A stretch of 64,000 nt of DNA from Polyangia bacterium. Its GTDB lineage: Bacteria; Myxococcota_A; Polyangia; Nannocystales; Nannocystaceae. A program made the translations under genes and the position numbers. This document shows, piece after piece, positions 36,319 to 44,819 of the stretch. The stretch covers positions 186,001-250,000 of the forward strand of contig JAUIKS010000016.1 in assembly GCA_030430565.1 (NCBI GenBank), in the 5' to 3' direction. How positions within the stretch are numbered: position 1 is the first letter of the stretch; each line of letters opens with the position of its first letter. The notes beneath the pieces were generated by a model, which saw nothing but the letters and a program-made list of their open reading frames with translations, was not told the origin of the DNA and searched no databases.

Positions 36319-36864
36319 TCACGGCGTGAAGAACCACGGCCAGATCAGGAAGTCGAGGACCACGGTCTGCAGGCAGAACAGCAGCGCGCCGACGATGGCG
36401 AGACGTCGCCCCGGGGTCGCGCGGTCCAGCCGCTGCAGGCCGACGAGCACGCCCAGCGACCCAGCCGCGACCAGCGCGAGGTCGAGCCAGATCACGTACC
36501 ACAGCGACCCGGCGATCGCCCGCGGCGCGTCGTCGAGCGCGTAGAAGCACAGCGGCAGCCACAGCGTCGAGCCCAGCAGGATCAACCCGTAGCCGCGCGT
36601 GAACCAGGTGAAGCCGAGGCCGAGGTAGGTCTGCACGCGCCGGGGGTCGACGCGTCGCCACAGCACCCACGTGAAGATCAGGTAGCCGGCGGCCGCGAAG
36701 AACATGTTCGCGGTGTAGAGCCCGCGGACGGCATCCGGGATCGCGCCCCAGAGCCGCGATGGATCCTCGTAGTTTAAAAACCCGTGCGCGTAGCTCGCCA
36801 GCACCGCGGGCCCACCGATCAGGTTGAGCGCGATGAGTCGACGATGGTGAGGGTCCATGCTCAC
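36319..36864 (-). CDS. Hypothetical integral membrane protein
   Basis: A 181-residue protein with about five hydrophobic helices (LIALNLIGGPAVLASYAHGFL; ANMFFAAAGYLIFTWVLW; GYGLILLGSTLWLPLCFYAL; WYVIWLDLALVAAGSLGVLVGL; LAIVGALLFCLQTVVLDFLIW). No family recognised and no charged functional motif in the helices. It precedes pyrE on the same strand. Confidence 0.65.
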   Translation of the reverse strand: MSMDPHHRRLIALNLIGGPAVLASYAHGFLNYEDPSRLWGAIPDAVRGLYTANMFFAAAGYLIFTWVLWRRVDPRRVQTYLGLGFTWFTRGYGLILLGSTLWLPLCFYALDDAPRAIAGSLWYVIWLDLALVAAGSLGVLVGLQRLDRATPGRRLAIVGALLFCLQTVVLDFLIWPWFFTP

Positions 36865-37046
36865 GAGTCGACCATATGCCAGAACACGGGAATTTCAACG
36901 AACGCCGCGTGGGCGCGACGTACTCGGGAAATTGCGCACCCATCCGCGTTGTTGCGCTTGTATTCGGTCTCGCCTGGGGGCAATAACCGCGCGCGATGGC
37001 ACAGGTCTGGATGATGCATACGCGCTTGTAGACTCTTCTCCTCGGG

Positions 37047-39104
37047 ATGGGGGCGCTCGCCCTCTCGCTCGCCGCGACGGCCTGCGGCGATAACTCGAAC
37101 GGCACCGCGGCGACGGAGTCGCCGACGAGCACCAGCGATCCCGCGAACACGACCGCTGGACCTGCGACGAGCAGCCCCTCGACGTCCACCGACAGCACGT
37201 CGCCGACGCAGACGGGCGGCGCGACGGGCACGACGACCGATGACCCGGGGCAGCCGACGGGCATGAACATGACCGAGGTCAGCGCGACCGACGTGACCAA
37301 CACGGTCACGACGCTGCCCGGCGACTGCGAGGAGGGGCAGGAGCAGTGCAAGGACGGCGAGCACGAGCTCTGCACGATGGAGGAGTGGGTCCCCGACCCG
37401 TGCCCCGACGGGACGTACTGCAGCGAGGAGAGCGAGAGCTGCGAGGCCTGCGTATGTGTCCCCGGGGCCATGGGCGACTGCGTCGGCGACAACCAGATCG
37501 AGACCTGCGCCGAGGACTGCGGCGGCTTCGAGCCGGTCGACTGCCCCATCAACAACGTCTGCGTCGCGGGCGAGTGCGTCGAGCTCTTGTGCGTGCCGAA
37601 CTCCCCGGTCTGCGTCGATGACGACAGCTATCAGGTCTGCAACGACAGCGGCACCGACTTCGGCGACGTGGTGGACTGCGCGCCCGGCGAGACCTGCCAG
37701 GGCGGGCAGTGCGTGAGCGCCTGCGACGCGGCCGAGCAGATCAAGTCGAACATCGGCTGCGAGTTCTGGGCCGTCGACATGTCGAACCTGCCGCCGCGCG
37801 ACAAGTACGTGTTCTCGGTGACGGTGTCGAACCCGAGCTTCGACGACCCGGTGGACGTCGAGATCTACGACCGCAACAACGGCAACAACGAGCAGATGAT
37901 CATCTCGGACTCGATCGCGCCGCGGCAGGTCAAGGTGTTCAACCTCTCCGGCGCGCACGCGGGCTTCACGAGCTACTACAACGGGCAGGACGCCGGCATC
38001 CTCGGCGACGGCGTGGTCTCGGGGCGCGCGTTCCGGATCAAGACCAACAGCCCGGTGCTGGCGACGCAGTTCAACCCCATCGGCGGCGCGACGGGCTTCA
38101 CCACCGACGCCTCGCTGCTGCTGCCGACGCACACGCTCGGCAACGACTACATCCACATGGCGTGGAACCGCGGCTTCGGCGAGGGCTCGGCGCTCAACAT
38201 CGTGGCGACCGAGGACGACACGACCGTCACGGTCACGCCGACCGTCAACACCCAGGCCGGCCAGGGCGGCCTGCCGGCGATGACCGCGGGCGTGCCGACC
38301 GACGTCGTGATCGATCGCTACGACTACATCCAGATCATGGTCGGGCCCAACGATCCGGACCTCAGCGGCACCAAGGTCAACGCGAGCGGCAAGGTCGCGG
38401 TGTTCGGCGGGCACAGCTGCGCCAACGTGCCGACGACCTCTGTGACGGCCTGCGATCACGTCGAGGAGCAGATCTTCCCGCTCGAGACCTGGGGCAAGAA
38501 TTACATCGCGGCTCGCAACCCGCCGCGCAACCAGAACAACCCGGAGGATATGGTCTGGCGGATCGTCGCCGCCGAGGACAACACGACCGTCAACTTCGAG
38601 CCGCCGGTCTCGATCGGCGCGCAGGTGGTGCTCAACTCGGGGCAGATCGTGCAGTTCTCGGACAACATCGACTTCGAGGTCGACGCCGATGATCCCGTGC
38701 TCGTCGCCGGCTACATGATCGGCTGCTCGGGCTCGATGGCGCAGGGCTGCCCCGGCGATCCCTACATGGTCCAGATGGTCGCGACCGAGCAGTACCTCAA
38801 GGACTACGTGTTCTTGGTCGACACCTCGTACAACAACGACTTCGCCAAGCTCGTGCGCCCGACGGGCGCCGCGGTCGACGTCGCGTGCCTGGGCGTGGTG
38901 CCCGAGAACCGCTGGACCGGGGTCGGCGGCAGCGGCTTCGACGTGGCGACCATCGATATGAACCCGGGCGAGGCGATGTGCGGCCCCGGGACCAACGAGG
39001 CGACCAGCGACCAGGGCTTCGGCATCTTCGTCAGCGGGCAGTCGTCGGCGGCGAGCTACGCGTACCCGGGCGGGCTCGCGCTGCAGATCATCAACCCGCA
39101 GTAG
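37047..39104 (+). CDS. Lipoprotein with IgGFc-binding-type domain
   Basis: A 685-residue lipoprotein: very short signal MGALALSLAATAC, a Thr/Ser/Pro spacer (about 20-90), a Cys-rich stretch (about 95-230; CPDGTYCSEES, CAPGETCQGGQC), then a large domain of about 450 residues. That domain resembles the IgGFc-binding N-terminal domain (pfam17517): SGRAFRIKTNSPVLATQFNP, LLPTHTLGNDYIHMAW, ATEDDTTVTVTP, VFGGHSCANVP, HVEEQIFPLETWGKNYI and AAEDNTTVNFEPP. In bacteria such domains occur on large surface proteins. Ligand unknown. An unusually short n-region suggests the true start could differ, but no upstream in-frame start exists. Confidence 0.78.
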   Translation: MGALALSLAATACGDNSNGTAATESPTSTSDPANTTAGPATSSPSTSTDSTSPTQTGGATGTTTDDPGQPTGMNMTEVSATDVTNTVTTLPGDCEEGQEQCKDGEHELCTMEEWVPDPCPDGTYCSEESESCEACVCVPGAMGDCVGDNQIETCAEDCGGFEPVDCPINNVCVAGECVELLCVPNSPVCVDDDSYQVCNDSGTDFGDVVDCAPGETCQGGQCVSACDAAEQIKSNIGCEFWAVDMSNLPPRDKYVFSVTVSNPSFDDPVDVEIYDRNNGNNEQMIISDSIAPRQVKVFNLSGAHAGFTSYYNGQDAGILGDGVVSGRAFRIKTNSPVLATQFNPIGGATGFTTDASLLLPTHTLGNDYIHMAWNRGFGEGSALNIVATEDDTTVTVTPTVNTQAGQGGLPAMTAGVPTDVVIDRYDYIQIMVGPNDPDLSGTKVNASGKVAVFGGHSCANVPTTSVTACDHVEEQIFPLETWGKNYIAARNPPRNQNNPEDMVWRIVAAEDNTTVNFEPPVSIGAQVVLNSGQIVQFSDNIDFEVDADDPVLVAGYMIGCSGSMAQGCPGDPYMVQMVATEQYLKDYVFLVDTSYNNDFAKLVRPTGAAVDVACLGVVPENRWTGVGGSGFDVATIDMNPGEAMCGPGTNEATSDQGFGIFVSGQSSAASYAYPGGLALQIINPQ

Positions 39105-39140
39105 CGCCTGGTCCAAGGGGAAGCTCGGCGCGGGCGCGGA

Positions 39141-41129
39141 TCACCGCGCCGCGTCGAGCCCGTACCGGCGCATCATCCGGTAGACGGTGCTGCGCGCGAC
39201 GCCGAGGATGCGCGCGGCCCGGGAGATGTTGCCGGCGGACTCCTCGAGCGCGCGCTTGAGCGCGAGCTGCTCGGCGTCGTCGCGGCTCACCGGGGGCGGC
39301 ATCGCGGCTTCGTTGATCGGCGGCGCCGCGGGTCGCGGCGGCCCGGCGGCGACCGGCTGCGGGAAGTGCTCGGCCTCGATCGTGCCTTCTTCGCCCGCGA
39401 GGACGCAGGCGAATTGCAGCGCGCTCTTGAGCTGGCGAACGTTGCCGGGCCACGCCTGCTCGATGAGCCATGCGTGGGCTGCCGGCGAGAGACGCGGCGG
39501 CGTCGACAGGCCGAGCTCCCGGGTGATGTCGCCGAGCAGGTGCTCCGCGAGCTCGAGGGTGTCGGCGCGCGCGCGCAGGGGCGGGAGCGTGAGCGTCGCG
39601 CCCTGGATGCGGTAGTAGAGATCGGCGCGGAAGCTGCCGTCGGCGACGAGACCCGGCAGATCGCGGCAGGTCGCGCAGATCAGGCGCACGTCCGCGGAGC
39701 GCTCGACGGCGTCGCCCACGCGGCGGTAGGTGCCGTCGTCGAGGAAGCGCAGCAGCGCGATCTGCAGCTTGGGCGGCATCTCGGCGACCTCGTCGAGGAA
39801 CAGCGTGCCGCCGTCGGCGAGCGGCACGCGACCGATTCCTCCCTGGGGGCTGGCGCCGGTGAACGCTCCTGGCGCGTAGCCGAAGAGCTCGCTCTCCAAG
39901 AGCTGCGTGCTGACGGCGCCGCAGTTGATCGCGACGAAGGGGCCGCCGCGGTCGCTCGCGGCGTGGACGCAGCGGGCGAGCGCGCCCTTGCCGGTGCCGG
40001 TCTCCGCCAGCAGCAGGATCGGCAGGCGCGTGCGGGCGAGCAGCGCGGCGCGCTCGCGCACGGCCGCGAGCTGGGCGTCGGCGCCGACGAGGGGCGCGAA
40101 GGGGTCGACGCGCTCGGTCGGGCGACTGACCGGGGGCGCGCTGACGATCGAGCGGGCGCGGGGGGTGAAGAACGCGGCGATCATCAGCAGGCGTCCGTGG
40201 CGATCGAGCACCGGCTCGAGCTCGAGCTCGAAGCGCCCGTCCTCCGTGGGTCGCGGACCCGCGCCCACCCTGTCGCGGAGCGCGTCGCCGCCGAGCCCGA
40301 GCAGCGCCTCGCTGCGGCCGCGGACCTCGATCATGGGCCCATGACCCCGGCGCGCGCGACGAAGGCAGGGGAACGCGTCGAGGGCCGCGAGGTTGGCCTG
40401 CGTGACCCGACCGCTCGGGTCGATGAGCGCCGCCGGGCCGGGGAAGCGCGCCAAGATGGGTCCTGTCAGGGCGCGCTCGAGCGCGCCCAGCTCGCCGCGG
40501 AGTCGCTCGCGCAGCGCCTGCTCGACGGCGCGCGCCAGCGAGAGCACCGCGACGGCCGCCAAGGGGCTCTTGCGCTCGAACGCGCTGGTCGTGTCGAGCA
40601 CGGCGACGAGCTCGCCGTAGGGGTCGCGGATCGGGGTCGCGTAGCACGACAGGCTGTGATGCGGCCGCGCGAAGTGAGCCGCGCCGCGAACGCTCACGGG
40701 GCGGTCCTCGGCGAGCGCCGTGCCGATCGCGTTCGTGCCCCGCAGCGACTCGGACCACGCGCTGCCCGCGATCAGCCGCACGCGTCGAGCCGTGTCCGCG
40801 AAGCCGCCGCCGGCCCAGGTGTCGACGATGACGCCGTCGCGATCCGCGAGCACGAGCAGGTGGTCTTCACCTTCGAACGCCCCGAGCGCGGGCTCGACGA
40901 TCTCGGGCAGCACGGAGCGCACCTCGTCGACGCGCTCGCGTCGCTCGCGAAGCTGGCGGAGGTCGAGCACGGACTCGTGATCGAGCCCGCGGTGGTCGGC
41001 GCCGAGGCGCCGCACGCGGTCCCACGCGCGCTTCAGCGAGCGAGGGACAGCCGCCTTCGCGGGCGCCGAGATGTAGCGCTCCCAGATGGTTCGGCTTGAT
41101 GTCGCTAGCTCGAGGTAGGGGTCGTCCAT
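39141..41129 (-). CDS. Sigma-54-dependent transcriptional activator, AcoR-like
   Basis: A 662-residue activator. The N-terminal GAF-type sensor (RDGVIVDTWAGGG... LRGTNAIGTALAEDRPVSVRGAAHF) is the form found in AcoR-type regulators. A PAS-like segment follows (about 240-330). The AAA+ core has Walker A AETGTGKGALA, the sigma-54-contacting GAFTGA loop, and Walker B GGTLFLDEVAEMP. A Fis-type helix-turn-helix closes the protein (NISRAARILGVARSTVYRMMRRYG). It is transcribed divergently from the aldehyde dehydrogenase gene, whose promoter has a perfect -24/-12 element. That dehydrogenase operon is the obvious target. Confidence 0.92.
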   Translation of the reverse strand: MDDPYLELATSSRTIWERYISAPAKAAVPRSLKRAWDRVRRLGADHRGLDHESVLDLRQLRERRERVDEVRSVLPEIVEPALGAFEGEDHLLVLADRDGVIVDTWAGGGFADTARRVRLIAGSAWSESLRGTNAIGTALAEDRPVSVRGAAHFARPHHSLSCYATPIRDPYGELVAVLDTTSAFERKSPLAAVAVLSLARAVEQALRERLRGELGALERALTGPILARFPGPAALIDPSGRVTQANLAALDAFPCLRRARRGHGPMIEVRGRSEALLGLGGDALRDRVGAGPRPTEDGRFELELEPVLDRHGRLLMIAAFFTPRARSIVSAPPVSRPTERVDPFAPLVGADAQLAAVRERAALLARTRLPILLLAETGTGKGALARCVHAASDRGGPFVAINCGAVSTQLLESELFGYAPGAFTGASPQGGIGRVPLADGGTLFLDEVAEMPPKLQIALLRFLDDGTYRRVGDAVERSADVRLICATCRDLPGLVADGSFRADLYYRIQGATLTLPPLRARADTLELAEHLLGDITRELGLSTPPRLSPAAHAWLIEQAWPGNVRQLKSALQFACVLAGEEGTIEAEHFPQPVAAGPPRPAAPPINEAAMPPPVSRDDAEQLALKRALEESAGNISRAARILGVARSTVYRMMRRYGLDAAR

Positions 41130-41201
41130 GTCGCGTCTACGCTCGATTGTCTGGCGCGCGCGCGGGTCGTGGCAAACGGATTATTGACGCGGCGCGGCGA
41201 C

Positions 41202-41254
41202 TGTCGCGTCGCGGCGGCGCAGCTGTCGCGATCGACGTCAGCGGAGGTGTCGCG
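41202..41254. promoter_or_regulatory. Candidate upstream activator sites (three TGTCGCG copies)
   Basis: TGTCGCG occurs at 41202-41208, 41224-41230 and 41248-41254, spaced 22 and 24 bp (about two helical turns). The block lies 50-105 bp upstream of the -24 element, which is where a sigma-54 activator normally binds. That the AcoR-like protein binds here is inference. Confidence 0.5.
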
Positions 41255-41305
41255 AATCGCTACAGCTTCGAAGCGCCGCGGGCGGCGAGCCGCGATATTT
41301 CACGG

Positions 41306-41321
41306 TGGCACGGTGGTTGCT
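41306..41321 (+). promoter_or_regulatory. Sigma-54 (-24/-12) promoter
   Basis: TGGCACG-N4-TTGCT matches the sigma-54 consensus at every conserved base. The GG is at 41307-41308 and the GC at 41319-41320, giving the invariant 10-bp spacing. It lies 34 bp upstream of the dehydrogenase start codon, with aggaga as ribosome site at 41344-41349. Confidence 0.88.
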
Positions 41322-41354
41322 CTGTGGGGCGAGCACGTTCACCAGGAGATCCCA

Positions 41355-42878
41355 ATGACTGTGTACCTCGCCCCCAACACCACCGGCGCCTCGGTGCAAT
41401 TTCGCTCCCGCTACGAGAACTTCATCGGCGGCGAGTGGACCGCCCCCGCGAAGGGCCAGTACTTCGAGGCCATCACCCCCGTGACCGGTCGAGCGTTCTG
41501 CGAGGTCGCGCGCTCGACCGCCGTAGACATCGAGGTCGCGCTCAACGCCGCCCACGGCGCTCGGGTCGCGTGGGGCAAGACCTCGGTCACGGAGCGCGCG
41601 GCCGTGCTCAACCGGATCGCGGATCGCATCGAGCAGCACCTCGAGACGCTGGCGATCGCCGAGACCTGGGATAACGGCAAGGCGGTCCGCGAGACGCTCG
41701 CGGCCGACCTCCCGCTGACCGTCGATCACTTTCGCTACTTCGCCGGGTGCATCCGCGCCCAGGAGAGCGGCCTCGGCGAGCTCGACGCGAACACGGTCGC
41801 CTATCACTTCCGCGAGCCGCTCGGCGTCGTCGCGCAGATCATCCCGTGGAACTTCCCCCTGCTGATGGCGGCGTGGAAGCTCGCGCCGGCGCTCGCGGCC
41901 GGCAACTGCGTCGTGCTCAAGCCCGCCGAGCAGACGCCCGCGAGCATCATGATGCTGATGGAGCTCATCGGCGACCTGCTGCCGCCGGGCGTGCTCAACG
42001 TCGTCAACGGCTTCGGCCTCGAGGCGGGCAAGCCGCTCGCCCAGAACTCGCGCGTCGCCAAGGTCGCGTTCACGGGCGAGACCACCACGGGGCGCCTCAT
42101 CATGCAGTACGCGAGTCAGAACCTCGTGCCCGTGACGCTGGAGCTCGGCGGGAAGTCGCCGAACGTGTTCTTCAAGGACGTCTGGGCGCGCGACGACGCG
42201 TTCCGCAGCAAGGCGCTCGAGGGCTTCACGCTGTTCGCGCTCAACCAGGGCGAGGTCTGCACCTGCCCGAGCCGCGCGCTCGTGGAGGACGACATCTACG
42301 ACGAATTCATGGAGGCGGCCGTCGCCCGCACGGAGGCGATCAAGCTGGGGAACCCGCTCGACACCGAGACCATGATGGGCGCCCAGGCCAGCAACGATCA
42401 GCTCGAGAAGATCCTGAGCTACATCAGCATCGGCGAGGCCGAGGGCGCGAAGGTCCTGACCGGCGGCGGCCGTGCGGAGCTCTCGGGGTCGCTCGCGGGC
42501 GGCTACTACGTCCGGCCCACGATCTTCGAGGGGCACAACAAGATGCGCGTGTTCCAGGAGGAGATCTTCGGTCCGGTCGTGAGCTGCACGCGCTTCGCGG
42601 GGCTCGAGCAGGCGATCGCGCTCAGCAACGACACGCTCTACGGCCTCGGCGCCGGGGTCTGGTCGCGCGACGTCAACACCGCCTACCGGGCCGCGCGCGC
42701 GATCGAGGCGGGTCGCGTGTGGACGAACTGCTACCACGCCTACCCGGCGCACGCGTCGTTCGGCGGCTACAAGCAGTCCGGCATCGGGCGCGAGACCCAC
42801 AAGATGATGCTGGCGCACTACCAGCAGACCAAGAACGTGCTCGTCAGCTACGACGAGCGCGAGCTCGGCTTCTTCTAA
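41355..42878 (+). CDS. NAD(P)-dependent aldehyde dehydrogenase (acetaldehyde/AcoD type)
   Basis: A 507-residue class 3-like ALDH starting at MTVYLAPN. Signatures include VVAQIIPWNFPLLMAAWKLAPALAAGNCVVLKPAEQTP (NAD-binding and general features), FTGETTTGRLIM, the catalytic glutamate in VTLELGGKSPNVFF, and the catalytic cysteine in NQGEVCTCPSR. C-terminal PAHASFGGYKQSGIGRETH and LGFF match the ExaC/AcoD group that oxidises acetaldehyde or chloroacetaldehyde. Sigma-54 activator upstream and DUF779 downstream is a known arrangement for this group. Substrate by family inference only. Confidence 0.93.
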   Translation: MTVYLAPNTTGASVQFRSRYENFIGGEWTAPAKGQYFEAITPVTGRAFCEVARSTAVDIEVALNAAHGARVAWGKTSVTERAAVLNRIADRIEQHLETLAIAETWDNGKAVRETLAADLPLTVDHFRYFAGCIRAQESGLGELDANTVAYHFREPLGVVAQIIPWNFPLLMAAWKLAPALAAGNCVVLKPAEQTPASIMMLMELIGDLLPPGVLNVVNGFGLEAGKPLAQNSRVAKVAFTGETTTGRLIMQYASQNLVPVTLELGGKSPNVFFKDVWARDDAFRSKALEGFTLFALNQGEVCTCPSRALVEDDIYDEFMEAAVARTEAIKLGNPLDTETMMGAQASNDQLEKILSYISIGEAEGAKVLTGGGRAELSGSLAGGYYVRPTIFEGHNKMRVFQEEIFGPVVSCTRFAGLEQAIALSNDTLYGLGAGVWSRDVNTAYRAARAIEAGRVWTNCYHAYPAHASFGGYKQSGIGRETHKMMLAHYQQTKNVLVSYDERELGFF

Positions 42879-42880
42879 TT

Positions 42881-43255
42881 ATGGCCGCTGAGTCAGGTAG
42901 TGAGCGCGCCGCGCCTACGGTCACCGCCACGCCCGCGGCGGTGGCGCTGATCCGCGCGCTCCGAGCGGAGCACGGGCCCGTCATGTTTCATCAGTCAGGT
43001 GGGTGCTGCGACGGCAGCGCGCCGATGTGCTTCCCCGCGGGCGAGCTCTTGACGGGCCCCGCCGACGTGCTGCTGGGCGAGCTCGACGGGGCGCCGTTTT
43101 ACATCGGCCGCGCGCAGTGGGAGCGCTGGCGACACACGCGGCTCATCATCGACGTCGTGCGGGGGCGCGGCAGCGGCTTCTCGCTGGAGGCGCCGCGCGG
43201 GCTTCGCTTCCTCGTGCGCAGCGAGCTGTGCGCGGTGACGGGTCCGGACGCGTGA
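42881..43255 (+). CDS. DUF779 family protein
   Basis: A 124-residue protein of the DUF779 family (PF05610). It shows the typical HGPVMFHQSGGCCDGSAPMCFP block with three conserved cysteines, then YIGRAQWERWRHTRLIIDVVRGRGSGFSLE. It starts two bases after the ALDH stop, so the two are coupled. DUF779 genes commonly sit beside aldehyde dehydrogenases, which supports a role in that pathway, but the biochemical function is unknown. The conserved cysteines suggest metal or thiol chemistry. Confidence 0.88.
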   Translation: MAAESGSERAAPTVTATPAAVALIRALRAEHGPVMFHQSGGCCDGSAPMCFPAGELLTGPADVLLGELDGAPFYIGRAQWERWRHTRLIIDVVRGRGSGFSLEAPRGLRFLVRSELCAVTGPDA

Positions 43256-43454
43256 GCGGCTACGCGACGAGCTCGACCCACTCGATGAAGCTCTCGGCCT
43301 GCTCGTAGAAGACCTCGCTCGGTGTAGAGCCGCTCGCCGCCGTCGCTGCGCCGCGGGCGTTACACGCCGCTGCGGAGAAATTTCGGCGACGCTCGAACGC
43401 GCGCCGCGTCCGCGCGGACGAGGGGCGCGCGTCGATCGTACAATCGGCGTCGCT

Positions 43455-43982
43455 ATGGCTCGAACGCTGCACAAGACCCGGTCGTTGGCGCTGCCCTTTC
43501 TCGTTACGATCGCGGCGGGGGGCGGGTGCACCAGCTCGACCGAGCCTCGTCCCCTCGGGAACCCGCCGATGCCGGAGAACAACAGCGGGAGCCAACCGGA
43601 GCGCGCGGACGCGAAGCAGGATACGAAGGGCGCGGCGACGGCGAGCGCGGACGGGGGCGCGGCGGACGGGGACGCGGGGTTGTTCCAGTACGCCCAGGCT
43701 GAGCCGGGTCAGCTGCGCAAGCTCGGCCCAGCGCTGTGCTCGTTCGCCTTAGAGGACGACTGCGACCCGGACGAGCGCTGCAACCCGCCGCCGCCGTGGA
43801 AGCTGAAGTGCGAGGGCGTCACGCTGGAGGAGGGCGGACCCGCCGCCTCGGGTCGGTTGGTGCGCTACCGCGACGGGGGAGCCTGCGCGTTCGAGTACGC
43901 CGCGCCGAAGTGCCCGCCGGGCGTGATGTGCAACCCGCCGGCCCCGGTCGCGCTGCCGTGTCCGGACGGCTTCACGGAGTAG
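43455..43982 (+). CDS. Hypothetical lipoprotein
   Basis: A 175-residue lipoprotein (lipobox AAGGGC near residue 25), followed by a hydrophilic Asn/Ala/Asp linker to about 85. A compact domain of about 90 residues has paired CNPP elements (ERCNPPPPWKLKC and GVMCNPPAPVALPC), i.e. an internal duplication of a Cys-Asn-Pro-Pro motif. No family recognised. Confidence 0.6.
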   Translation: MARTLHKTRSLALPFLVTIAAGGGCTSSTEPRPLGNPPMPENNSGSQPERADAKQDTKGAATASADGGAADGDAGLFQYAQAEPGQLRKLGPALCSFALEDDCDPDERCNPPPPWKLKCEGVTLEEGGPAASGRLVRYRDGGACAFEYAAPKCPPGVMCNPPAPVALPCPDGFTE

Positions 43983-44041
43983 CCCGTTCGTCCGAAACCA
44001 CGCGCTCGCGCAGCGACGAAGCTCATGGGGGCGCGCGAGCA

Positions 44042-44059
44042 TTAAGCAGCGGCCCGGCG
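44042..44059. repeat. Dispersed 18-bp repeat, copy B
   Basis: Identical to 35531-35548. The minus-strand frame entering it (FNTHAYTTLERRAAA-stop) resembles the one at copy A, and the flanking ~140 bp is less GC-rich than its surroundings. Confidence 0.6.
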
Positions 44060-44212
44060 CTCGAGCGTGGTGTAGGCGTGAGTGTTGAATCTGTGTAGCG
44101 ACGCTTTGCGACAATGTGGACCGCGGGCGGTCGCGTACAACACGCCGGGGAACCCGGCGACGTGGCCCCAGACTTGCTTTGATATCCCAGCGCGTGGGGA
44201 AGGACGCGACCG

Positions 44213-44800
44213 ATGGGCCTCGAGAAGCTCGACAGATCGACCCTGATTCACCTCTACCGCGGCGAGCTCCAGCGGATGACGACCTACCGCATTCGCCTCG
44301 ACACGACGTCGAACTGGGCGCTGGGCGCGACGGTCGCGGTGACGACCTTCACGCTCGGCAAAGAGTCCGTGCCGCACGTCCTGATGGCGCTGCCCTTCGT
44401 CCTCACCACGGTCTTCGCGCTGCTGGAGGCGCGTCGCATGCAGGACCTCGAGCTCATCCGCTACCGCGTCCGGCTGCTCGAGCAGGGATTCCTCGCTACC
44501 GCGCTGGGGCACGCCGAGCCGGCGCGCTGGGCCGAGCAGCTCAGCGACAGCCTGATGAATCCGCGCTCGCCGCTGGGGCTGTTCGACGCGCTCGCGGTCC
44601 GGATCCAGCGCAACTACATCTGGCTGTTCGCGACCCTGTACGCGGCGTGGTGGCTCAAGCTCTCGCTCAGCGGCGCGCCGGTGCTGGTCGCGGCGGGCGT
44701 CGGGCCGGCGCCGGGGTGGCTCGTCGCCGCGTCGGCGAGCCTGCTGCTGCTGCTGGTCACGTTGATGGCCGCGCGCGCGCGCCCGCTCTTGCCGGGGTGA
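44213..44800 (+). CDS. DUF2270 family membrane protein
   Basis: A 195-residue membrane protein with the DUF2270 pattern: LIHLYRGELQRMTTYRIRLDTTSNWALG at the N-terminus, helix AVTTFTLG..., LEARRMQDLELIRYRVRLLEQGF, and LSDSLMNPRSPLGLFDALAVRIQRNYIWLF, plus two C-terminal hydrophobic segments. Function of the family is unknown. It is followed after 19 bp by the carotenoid oxygenase gene on the same strand. Confidence 0.85.
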   Translation: MGLEKLDRSTLIHLYRGELQRMTTYRIRLDTTSNWALGATVAVTTFTLGKESVPHVLMALPFVLTTVFALLEARRMQDLELIRYRVRLLEQGFLATALGHAEPARWAEQLSDSLMNPRSPLGLFDALAVRIQRNYIWLFATLYAAWWLKLSLSGAPVLVAAGVGPAPGWLVAASASLLLLLVTLMAARARPLLPG

Positions 44801-44819
44801 CTGCTACCATCGTCGCCGT

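Noticed and set aside
36861..39116. 751-codon frame antisense to the IgGFc-type lipoprotein
   Set aside because: Low-complexity Arg/Val/Asp translation; the plus strand has a signal, Cys modules and a domain match.
44042..44512. 156-codon minus-strand frame ending in ERRAAA
   Set aside because: Most of it is antisense to DUF2270; only the last ~45 codons look protein-like, which I report as a repeat instead of a gene.
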